Part shown: positions 35,201 through 47,200 of the stretch, in pieces
How the letters are laid out: every line of letters starts with the position of its first letter
How positions within the stretch are numbered: position 1 is the stretch's first letter
NCBI RefSeq assembly: GCF_029227915.1
Contig: NC_079882.1
Location: forward strand, 19,046,501-19,110,500
Direction of reading: 5' to 3'
DNA length: 64,000 bases
Origin: Hydractinia symbiolongicarpus
Lineage: Eukaryota > Cnidaria > Hydrozoa > Anthoathecata > Hydractiniidae
The notes under the pieces: generated by a model
Seen by the model: the letters and a program-made list of their open reading frames with translations, nothing else
Told to the model about the DNA's origin: nothing
Database searches by the model: none
Program-made: the position numbers and the translations under genes

Positions 35201-38200
35201 TTTACCGCTTCTTCACATCGACATTTTGTAGCGTCTAAAACAGCGTAAAATTATTTCTTTAAGACGTTTCGAAGTTGACATACGGTAATTTATTCTGCGA
35301 AATTCCGTAATCATTTCGTCTTCTTATTCGCCCTACATGCTCTCCATCCTGGGGGTAACTGAAAACAGCACTTCCGCAAACAAGTAATGTATAAGTTTTT
35401 TTGTTTTTCTAGAGTAACATGTTGTCTGCAGGACTCTTAAATATGTCACTTATTTAGACTCACAAACCCTTCATAAGAAACTGCTCGTAGAAGTCAAAAA
35501 ACATTCGCTTAAACACAACATGTGTTCGACATTTTTTATACTTACTTTCTTTGTTTTTACCAGATTTTCGTGTAACTGTTACTTTGTAGCGTAAAAATTT
35601 CATAATTCTTATATAAATTTAACGCTGTGTAATAAAAACTTTTATAAACGAAGCAATAACGATAAGTGTGACTTGCTAAATATTCGATACAAATTATATC
35701 ACTCAAGCATACATTGCGTTAAGAAAAAGTCATTAATTATAGATCTTTTGTGCGGTTACGGCCATGTCGGAAACAGTTTAAACTTAGCCACGTTCGTGTT
35801 TAATAATTTCTCACGTTGGCATAGCGAGGCAACAGAAATAGAATACGACGAACTATATATGTTAAGTCTATCCAACATTCATTAACAATGTTCAGTGCTT
35901 TAACAGGACTGTGAGCAGGTTATTCCGAGGATGTGTTTTTATACAATAAATCTTAAAAACTGACGTTTTTTCTTAGATAACTTTTTTCTATTTTTGAAGA
36001 ACTCGAATATGATCAACACAAGTTTTTTTTTACTATGACATCAAGAAGTTGCAGTTGGAACCCTGCACATTGTGATAACCACGCCCATGATTTGGATTGT
36101 AAAAGCAAATATAGACAGCACCAGCAAAGCACATGTTATGTTATTTGCTTCCTGTTTAAGACTTCTTGAAATTTTTTTCAAGGACTTTAATGTTCAATGA
36201 CAAATTTATTTTTCTATGACCAAGGTCGCCATGTGATAAAAACCTACAGTACTTACTCAGACTAGTTGTCAAATCTGTGATTTGTGCTTCAGATTCATTT
36301 TTCTCTGTCAGAAGGTCATCGCGGTGACGTGTTATGTCAGTTTTCTCCTTTTTAACATTGCGAAGCTGTTCTGTAGCTTCTTCAACCTAAACAAGGTTTG
36401 TGAATTTATTAGAATTAATTTTTGCGAGTTTCTTTAAATCTTGCAAAAATTAGTTTGCTCAAAAATTATTTGGTAATTCGCTATTCGCGAAATTTGTGAG
36501 ATATACTTTTCTAGCCATCCCCACTAAAATGAGTGTTACTTTAATTCTGAAAAATGATGTTCCATTGAGACAGAAGTTTTTGTATTTTAAAAGGGGCACT
36601 AACCTGCGTTAGGTAGTACTGTATTACAACTGCTAACGCTTGCAAACCTTTGTTTGAAGTATCCAGTAGAGAATCAGCACAAAATATCCTCTCTTTTAGT
36701 TCGGCTATATTTTTATTTTTGTCTGTAACTTCATTTTGCATAAGTTCTTGTGCATTTTCGTATTGTATTTTTTCTTCTTCTTTTTTGTTGATATTATTTT
36801 TTAACGTCACCTCCAAATCAGCAATTCTATTAGTCCTTTCATTCAGCTGGTTACGAAGATCGTCAATTTCCTTTTGTAGGTCTTTATAACTTTTAAATTT
36901 TGCATCTGTGATAAAACCGTTCGTTTTCACACTGGATTTTGGTTTGGCTTTGTTTTCCTTTCCTTTTCTGTCAATAACAATTGCACCCTGTACTTCGTGT
37001 TGTGAATAAATTTCATCTGTATTTTGGTTATTACGTAAGTCCACTTCACAGCCAATCGTGTTTTGCTTGCGAAGAGATCCACGTTGCGTGGCGTTATTGT
37101 TTCCCATGATAAATGCTGGTTCATCATGACTGCCTCCTATGACAAAAAGATGAAAAAATTAAAATAGGTTCGTTTATACATCGTTCCGCTTCATACGCAA
37201 ACATAGATTGTTTTGTCTGTCTGTATACAACCACTTTAGACAGCCCATTTTCGCTAGGAATTGTATTTGTTAGTGTTTTTGATTTTTAACTTTCATTTAT
37301 TATGATTAATATATCAAGGACTTGCAGGGCAAAAAAAAGTTTATACTTGTGAAAATATTGTAAAAATAATGGTAGTTCAGTAAAGAGCACTTGACAAAAT
37401 ACAAATTCATTACCCCTATTTCTTCTTCTACAAACACAAGCAAAGCAAAAGAACCAAAATTTTTTGGAGACCATTTTAATTTCTGTTTTAAAAAGTAATT
37501 GTGTAAGTTAAAACTACAGAAATGTAATAAAAACTTCTTTCTTTATTAATATTTAAAAAAAACTAACCAAGGTTTCACCTTATCAATATTGCATGACCCA
37601 CAACAGAAAAAAACGCAAATAATATATATCTTGTTGCAGCTGTTGTATTCTGTTAAGAAACTAGAATCTTGTATATTTTATGTTCATGCGATGCAGTCTT
37701 CCAATACAAAAAAATTTGAAGAGAGAAATATTGCTTTTAATTTTAATTTCATAAATGATAAAAACAAAACTATAGTAAAATGTATGAGAGTTTGAAAAAA
37801 AAAAGATAACAACATCAGGATTCTGAAGATTACCATAATGTTGATAATCTTAATTGCTGACAAAAAAATTGATTCTGTGTATCAAATTCTCTATATGATC
37901 TAATAAGTATGATTTCCTTATCTGGTTGTTTGTTATTTGCATCCATTTTGAAATTAGCTGACCACTGTTTTGATTGATTCAAATAAGAAGATAAATTGAT
38001 ATTTTGCACTGGTAATGCAAATGAAAATATCCTTGCACCTCTCCCTAATAATTAATTGATTTTATTCATTTTTTTAGAGTTTTGTAGATTGTGTGCCATT
38101 GATTGTTTTAAAGAGGGTTCTGACTTGCTGGAAAACGGTGTAAAATTCCTGTGGCGCAGAGTTCTCATAAAAGGCTTCATTTGATAAAATTTACTCTAAT

Positions 38201-41200
38201 ATAGTTAATAACGTCACACAATAATGTAATACTTTGAAGGCTGTTTTGCATTAATAATTTGGCAAGTTCTGAAATAATTTGGGCAAGTTTGGAAATAATT
38301 TGAGCAAGTATCTTTATCTATCTATCTTAACAATCTTTCTAAAAAGTTGAAAATATTCTTTTTCAAGAATATGAAAAATTCTAAAATTTAGAATAAAAAA
38401 CCAAAGTTTTCATAAATTTACTCAACTAACTTTCTTTCTTCACATTGACAGACAACACATGCTGCAAAGTTTCCACACGAAAAATTATGTCATACGCACA
38501 GTACCTCTTAACCTTACCAGTGTCTAAAAATATATTCCAACAACCTACTTTCGCTGATACAAAATAGCCACCGCTGCTTACTTTTCTGTAAGTTAATATT
38601 TTATTTTTTTGCAAAGAAAAGCCCATTGGGCATTTAAGCGCATATTATTTTTTTCTACTTTCTACCATACAGCAGGAAAAAGGAAAATTTTTAAAATAAA
38701 TTTGATGAACTGCAAATGTTTTGCGTTGTTGATGTGAGTTGCATTGGGTAAAATATTTTTAGAAGGAAGAGCAACAGTTTATGCAATACGTTGCAATAAC
38801 AACAACTGACTGGAAATATATATATATATATAGCCTCATAAAACATAGCTTTTACTTGTTCTCCAGCTTTTTTGTAGGTTGTAATAGCGTATTGATAGGG
38901 ATATGAATTGAGATTTTGTTTTGAATTTGCAAATATGTAAATATGTAATAAAAGGTAATAAAGAAGATCTTTTGTCTTAAACAAGAGCGTATTGATGTGA
39001 AAATTTTCTAATCATTTAAACCTTCTGATATATTTACTAGATTATGCAGCCTGTGCAAAATGTGGCAATCATTTTGGGATAAAAGAACTTCTCGTAAATT
39101 TTAACACTGGCTATGGTTATTGGGAGAAGAACTTCAGATTTGTTTTAAAATGTCCTTTTGTATCTTGATTCTGTCTCTTCATAATTTAATTCAGAGAAGA
39201 AAATATTCAAGGTAAAAAATAGTCAAATGATGTCAAGAAATAATGATGTTGAATGTTTTAATTATAATTAATTATGTCTTGTTAGCTGCATTTTTGCAAA
39301 TTTGTTTTTGAGAGATGGCTTATAGTCAAAACAATGAAATTACCTGGCAAGCAGAGTAGTTTAGATAATCATATAATAAGGAGGGTATATGATAGCTAAC
39401 TAAACTTGATTTTTTTATTCTTGCTCCCTGATGTTGCTAGATCTTTTATTAAACAAACAGAAAAACCTTGGAATTAAAACAGTGCTTTTGATTATGGAAA
39501 AACATGAGATTTTTTCAAGGTTTTTGTCTGTAACCGCTCAGAAAAACCTGGGTCCGTCCGAAACTGCCCGGTTTGGGCCCGAAATGCAACGCGCATAAGC
39601 TTATTGTTCTCATTTAAATTTTGTTGAGAAGAAGGAAGGTGCAATTTTGTCGTTGTACTGTCAGTTTATTAGGGGCCTTTGAAAAAATTTTTCGGGTCCC
39701 GTTAACGGGATATTGCCGCTAAGATTCGGACCCTATCCCCCCTCTTTTAGCGGATTTCTGTCCGTGAATACATACATTCGGATAAAATCTTGGAAGGCTT
39801 AGGGGGCGTGTTTTGTAGATAAAAGTTATCGGAATTGATGACAAGAGGAATTATGATCACGAACGACAAAGAATTTTCAGGCCACGAACAAATTTTTGAA
39901 ATTTCTCAATCCTTAGCGGATTTTTTTTTCAAGCTTCAGACCCCCTCTCCCCCCCTTAGCGGCGATATCCCGCTAACGGGGCCCGAAAAAAAATTTCGAA
40001 GGCCCCTTATTTATTGGATTTTATCACAGCTATTCATTGAATAACAGTTTTTGTTGTAATTTGTGGCGCCGTAGATTAGTGGTTATAGCTCTCGTACTCT
40101 GTGTGGGATTCAACATGGGCGAGTGAATGTTACCATAGCCCCGGGTTAACCCAAGCCATGTGAGGGAAATTGGGAAGATGGCACACTGTGTGGGCCGTTG
40201 GATGTTGCCGGGAGTTGTCTAGTAGAGCGCGGGCCCTAATTGGGTCTGCGTTGCTCAAAATGAGCATTAAATACTCTAGGACTCTCCATCTAAGCCATGG
40301 CCCCTACTGGAAATAATAGACAGGGTATATCCCTCGATATTTGTGAGGCTAGCCATGTAAAATATGCACATCTATCTATCTATCTATCTAATAAGCTCAA
40401 GAAACCTTGTTGTCTTCCCAGCATGGCGTATAACGTACATTTTCTTCGCTTACAAACATACGGACCCACTACACAACCCTAATTTAAACGAATTGAAAAT
40501 TATTAACCTACCTAATACATTTCTATCTGTAACAATTTATATATCAATATGAAAAAATAAATCTAGACCTTTTCGCCTCATCGTGTGCTGGTTAGAAAAT
40601 CAGCACAAAAATAATCTTGTCTCGACTAACTTTTAACCTACATAAAGTCACAGCGATTACTCGAGACAATGTAAACAATTATAACGAAATGTGACGGTAA
40701 ACGGCATCCGTTTCTCGGGGCATTTGGACCATCTTATTTTCCAGTGATCTTTAATCTTTTTAGTCAAATTTTTAGAAATATATGAGAGAGGTTGGTCATT
40801 ATTATGATTCGTGTTTGCCATATATCCGTAACTTCTGTTTTAAGTTATAACACCGTCAACCACGTGATTCCGCACTGACATGTTTTGTTTATGATAATCA
40901 TTCGTCACACATGTAGTACATGCATAAGCAATACAAAGTTACAAAGTCAAAAACTAAGCAACTGGCCAGGCTGTAAACATAGAAATTCTGCAATTTAGGC
41001 TTAAACTTTGATAATCTACTTAATAATTTCCTTTCTTTTTTTTCAATAGTAGCACCTAGTAACTTCTTCCTTGACATTAAAATAAAAATTAAAAAAAAGA
41101 TTCTTAAAAAATACGTGCATGCTTTTTCACATCATCCTTGTCAAAAATATATGTCTCAAAATGTTTGTTGCGTTAGATGTCAGAGCGCTATTTCTTACCC

Positions 41201-44200
41201 TGACAACCAAGTTTTAAAAGTGAAACTTTCGCGTCTCAATCTCACTTCGCCTGAAAAAACTTCCGCGTTTCGCTGTTTTACAATTTTCAAAGGCATAAAC
41301 TTTCGCGAAAATGACCAACAAACGCAGAGAACACCAAACTCTAGCAAACTCTAAGAACGAGGTTTGTTATAGTTTGAATGTCAAAGTCGCAGAGCTTGCT
41401 TGGCGACTAACACGGTTACTTCGTCGCCGGTCCTCAATGTCAAAAAGGTCAGAACGCCTGGGGATGAGGCTGGACAACGATAACAACAACAACGACATAC
41501 CGCCGCCATAGCAATACTTAAATAAATTCACTGCTTTTTGCTGTCTTGAATTTTGTTTCTTCTTAAAACGATTAAAAATACTCCTCCTCATATTTTCACG
41601 GTATTTGCTCCACTTTTTTTATAAACAAACTTGTTTCCTAATTATAGTCGATTTAAAAATATTTCAGAAAAGTCGAATTATTTTCTGTTGTCTCCCACTT
41701 GAATTCTTCAAGCTGTTACTGCGTGCCACGTTTGTATATAAAATCTTATTTAAACTGCAAATGAAGAAGAGTTTTTCGTTTCATGCATATCAAATAAACA
41801 GGTGCAAAAAAAAAAACATAAAAAAACGCTACACTTGATTAAAAAAAAGATGAAAATAAATAGTATTCATATTATATTAATGAAATAAAATGATATGCAC
41901 GCGAACGCATATTGAATTAAAAAAAATATATATACATAAATATAACAATAAACAAAACCCTACCTCTTTTTATACCATTTTCTTTTCTATCCACTTGCTG
42001 TTTTTCTTTCAGGGAATTCTTCTTTCTCGTCCACGAAGGAGTATAGACTTTGTTCTGTTCATAAGTTTCTTTTATTTTTCCTCCATCGGAGGTGCTATTT
42101 TTTGTTGATCGCGAGATTATTGGTGCAGAAGTTACAATATTGTCTTTCAAAGATATTTTTTTTCTCGGAAAAACCAAAGGAGGACTTTCGTGTGGTTCTG
42201 TTTTTTCACTGTCTTTTACTTTAAACGACGTAACCCTACGAGGTATTTTGGATGTTCCATCGTCCGGTGATGACAATCTCTGGGTTGTGGTAACACCTTC
42301 TGAAAATACATCATCGTTCTCATTGTGTTCTCCGTCTCCCTCCCTATCGGTCTCTTTCTCAACATCATTTTTCGTTTCACTTGATACAATATGACCAGTA
42401 AATTTACCTTTCGGCGAAAGTTTGCTTAAATAGCCATAATCTGAATGTTTACAGAATATTTCTTTCTCATTCTCGTTTTCATTTTCATGATTTAATAAAA
42501 CAGCCTTTTCAGGTGAAGGAGTAACAAAGGAAGATATAACAATATTTTCCCTTTTGCTGTCTTTCCTCCTGGAATTAGATATTGGGGTGGGTTGTTTAGG
42601 CCGCCCAGCATTAATATGATGACTGGGTGACTCTATTCCAGAATCGCTGCTTTGGGAGAGTCCATTTCTAGGCAGAGATAGTTCGTCACTAGTATTGTCA
42701 ATAGAAGATTTGGACTTCCTTGGAGTCTTTATGCTTTTTATTGTAATTTTCATGTCGTCACTTATCTGATTGGGCAACACAGCGGTTACCTTCTGTAGGG
42801 GAATAAATATTCCATGACCTTGTTTGCATATAAAGTATTGATAACCTTTAACAGTACCGTTATGCTTTCCGCTGTTTTCAAATAACTCAATACCACACCA
42901 TTTTCCCGCGCTGAATTTTGTGGAACCGGTGTAGCGTGCTATACCAAGTTGGGTTTTCCCGTTGTATAAAAATGATACTTGGTCTCCAATGTTAAGTTGT
43001 TGTTTTTTAGAAGAGCGATTAAGACGGCGAACTAATTTTGACGAGCCAGCAAATGACGATAATGACGACGGTTTACCGTGACGTGATCCCGTCTAGATAA
43101 AGAAGAGATAAACGTTAAATATTATCAAACAAGGTGAATTTTGTCTTTTATCGCATTGCGTAGAACCATCTTTGATACAGAGAAAACAGCTGTAACAAAA
43201 ATGCTGGTAATTTGAAATCATTATTCACAAACAAGCTAAAGATGACATGATTATATAAAAAATTAGTTTTTTTTTTACTATGCCAGAGAAAACATTACTT
43301 CTTTCAAATATTTTATCTGTCAAGCCACTGTAATCTTGCATTATTTTATTTTCTTCCCCGCATTAACAATGTTGTTTCAAAAAACACGCGAATTAAACCC
43401 TTCTGAAACATGATGATTATTATTGTTGTTGTTGTGTTTATAAAATATCAAACTTAACTAATGTCACAGTTTCCCCCCCCCCAACCCCCCAAAAAGACGT
43501 AAGTTCAGCTGACCATCTTAAAATTAAATAAGCAAAAAATCCTCGGAGTTTTAACACTCGTTCGAGTAAAATTTGGATATCTTGGTAGTTGCATTGCAAA
43601 CGTTTAGCAGTTTTTCTGGAACTTGTGAATCAAATTACAGGTTTATTCTTTTTTAAGAAACCAAGCAAACTGCCAGCTAGTAAAAGCTTCTTAAAGTCTG
43701 AGTTCTTAAAGTTTCTTAATGTTCACAGGTTCTATAAGAACATATAGATCAACATGTATACAAAAAAGATGAAATAATGACTTTTCGCCTTTTTTTCATC
43801 TTCTAAAATGATATCTGATTTATTGAAGTTCTAAGTAGTCGTCCAATTTATCAGGATAATTTACTCGATATTCGTCCGATTGATGGGAGGCGTGTGTGAG
43901 AAAAGTTTCTTACTTAAATTTTTTTTACATTTTTTAACTACTACAAGTTTCTTAATTTGTTTAAAGACGACTAGTCAGTTTCTTATAAAGTACTTTCTTA
44001 CATAAAAAAAGCGAGTAGGCTTAAATTCCTAGTATCTTACGTAACTGGATCTAAAAGAAAAATGTTCCTAAATTTATGTAATGGTTTTTATTTCAGAATG
44101 TTATGAGGATTTATTTTACAGAACACTTATTGTTTAGCTTTTCAAGAATCTGGGGATGAATCAAATACTAAAAGTCGTATGACTGCGCACATGAATTATT

Positions 44201-47200
44201 AGTTAATACCGGACGTTTTACCGCCCGACATAAAAATTAACGCCAATAAGGGTTGGCGATAAAGAGTTTTTCATAACAGATCAATTTTACTAGTTCCAAA
44301 AGCTTATTTAACGGTTTAAAGTTAACCTTTGTAAGCCAGTGTATTATAACAACAACATTAATTTACATAAATCTTCCAGATCAATGTTTATTTTGAGTAA
44401 AACTACAATAAAAACGTAGAAAACCTACCCTGTACGGTGAAGGGAAGAAAAACATAGCATAGAAACCCTCTCTTACATTTACTCTCGCGCTTTCTTACAA
44501 AAATACTAACTACAGATGCGGTATAATTTAGAAATGCTTGTAAAGCTATAGATAAAACCAAAGGATTTTAATTAGCACGAAGAATAGAACACATACCACG
44601 CTGTAAATAAATCTTTTGTGTCCCTCAAAATGCGATGAACAAAAACCAAAGCATTCTTTGAATAAGCTTGTCACAGGGAATTATGATTTGTCAAATTTGT
44701 GTCATACAAGCTTTGAACTATTTTGAAAAAGCAGTTTTCCTCTTTTAACATGTTGAATGTTCATAATAGAACATTAATAATTATAATAATGTTTTATTTT
44801 CACTATTTATTTCCATCTTAATAAATTAATAAAAAAGTTATTCCTCTGCGATGAAGGGTTGTTATAGCGAAACGGGGAAGCAAGCGTTGCTTACAGGGCC
44901 ACACCTAGTGACAAATTATTTTACAGGCTTCCTTGTATACTTTGGACAAAGGGTCATTGACTTCTCATCATTTCATAGACAAATACAAATAATATGCAAC
45001 TCAGTTGGTAACTAAAGCAAAATTTTCAGCCAAAAAATCAGACAGTAGCTATATCAATACATATAATCATATACGTTTTGCACCTATTTTTCTATTAACA
45101 ACACCTTATAAACAAAATGAGGTTCAAATCCTTAACAAAGCCAATTGGACATTCTAAACAGTCATCTTGAAGTGGGTAGGCAAAAGCATTTTAAAAACAG
45201 CGTCAGTTTCCGACACTTTCCTTGTTCTAAAAACCATCAAGTTTTGATACGACGACAAATGTGGTAGATACCAGCCTTACTGAATAGGAAAACACGTGAT
45301 GATTGTTTGGTCAAGCAACAATTAAGCGACAGTTGACCCTGAAAAATGCAAAAAAACTCAACCGAAATTTTGTGTTGCTTATAAAAAAACGTTTAGCTAT
45401 TATGGACATTATAAAAATTACTTGTAATAATTTTTAAAAAGCTTTTAAAAAGCCAGGTGTTCGCCACATTTCTCTGAGATCAAAAGTAAGTCGATAGAAG
45501 CAACAATACGTGGTTATTAGACTCGAATGTTTCGATAGTAGCAACAATACGCGGTTATGAGACGCGAATGTTTCGATAGTTGCAACAATACGCGGTTATG
45601 AGACGCGAATGTTTCGATAGTAGCAACAATACGCGGATGAGACGCGAATGTTTCGATAGTAGCAACAATACGCGGTTATGAGACGCGAATGTTTCAATAG
45701 TAGCAACAATACGCGGTTATGAGACGCGAATGTTTCGATAGTAGCAACAATACGAGGATGAGACGCGAATGTTTCGATAGTAGCAACAATACGCGGATGG
45801 GACGCGAATGTTTAAAAATTAACAGCATACTATTAAATTGTTTAATTAATGAGACCAAACCTTGTCTGCACAGCCTCGTCCCCATGTCTCGTTTCCTCCT
45901 ATATAAATCTCTATAAAAGGGTTTTAGAACCAAGGTTGAGATTTTGTGTTTTCATGGCTATAATAGAATAACTGAACTTAAGCTGCATCGTTATTTTACC
46001 CACTTTTACTTCAAGATCAAAGAACAGAATAGGGAATCTGGGGACGAGGTGGCGTTTTTCTCACTGATTTATTTTAGTGTTAAACTCGATGTCAAAGACA
46101 ATGATTTAAAAAACGTATATATTTGTTTTTTTGATTACAAAAATTAAAAACCTTGCCCCAACACAACTCTAGTTCTCAGCTCTCTGAGATAAATTTATAG
46201 GTGTGGCTGTTCATGGCTTTAGACTGTTGTTGCCATGGAGTTTAAATCCAAACTGACTGTTAACATGTAGCAGTTAGTTTGGTTGTAAGGTATACTGTAT
46301 TTTGCTAAAAGTACGATTGTGTTTCGACAAGCGTTAACTTATTTAATGTTATGTTGTTGTTTTAACTTGAACATGAAATATTTTAATACTTACAGAGAAA
46401 GATTTTCTTCGTGGAATTTTGCTTCTTCGATACATTTTTTAACAATTCACAGAAAAACAAACTTCTTTCCTTTCAACTTTCTTTTAAAAAACTAATCGTA
46501 ACGGAAAAAAAGAGTTTTAACAAGAACTTTCATCAAATTCATTGATAGGGACCATCTTGAATTATTTATGCAATATCACAGCAATATAAAACCCGAAACA
46601 CCGTTAAACGAAGATAAAAGAAAAAATTGGAAACAAACATGAACAAAGAAAAGTTGGAAATGAAATTAATAACATACACATTTTTGTTTGTTGCAATCAA
46701 TTACTCACATACAGAAGTAATGTGATACAGGTTGTGTTTTTTGAAAAATAATGTTTCTCATTTCAACATTTTAACAAAAATCATTCCGATATATTCTTAA
46801 CATTAATAGCACAGTTAAGTTTAAAAAGTCTGAGAATGCAAACTAGAAATTACCCCCTGAGGTGCTGTTTTTTAAGCATCCTAATTCAACTGACAAACAG
46901 ACAACTAGATTTGTTGGGAGGGGGGGGGTGTGGGGGGAAGGGTACTTTAAATGAAACCTGAGAAAAGAGATTTCACCCATGTCATTTCTCAGGTAGATAG
47001 AAGTTTACATGAGTTAATAAAAAAAATAAATTTCAAGATGAGCATATTCTTAAGATATTCTTCACTTTTCTCTATTTTCATCTTAATTGTTCTTATATAG
47101 AGTATATTCTTATAAAAAACGCGTGTAGTAGCGGAAAGCCTGTGGCTAGAAAATGTTTGATTTGTTAACATTTTTTTAAAAAAAAATACCTTTCATTGTT

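Noticed and set aside
41917-42780. Separate single-exon gene of 287 codons
   Set aside because: The same frame is open upstream through the CAP-Gly domain and is bounded by splice sites, so it is exon 2 of the 947-residue gene.
45694-45933. Repeat-containing frames (SNNTRMRREC; LLSKHSRLI)
   Set aside because: By-product of the 39-41 bp array.
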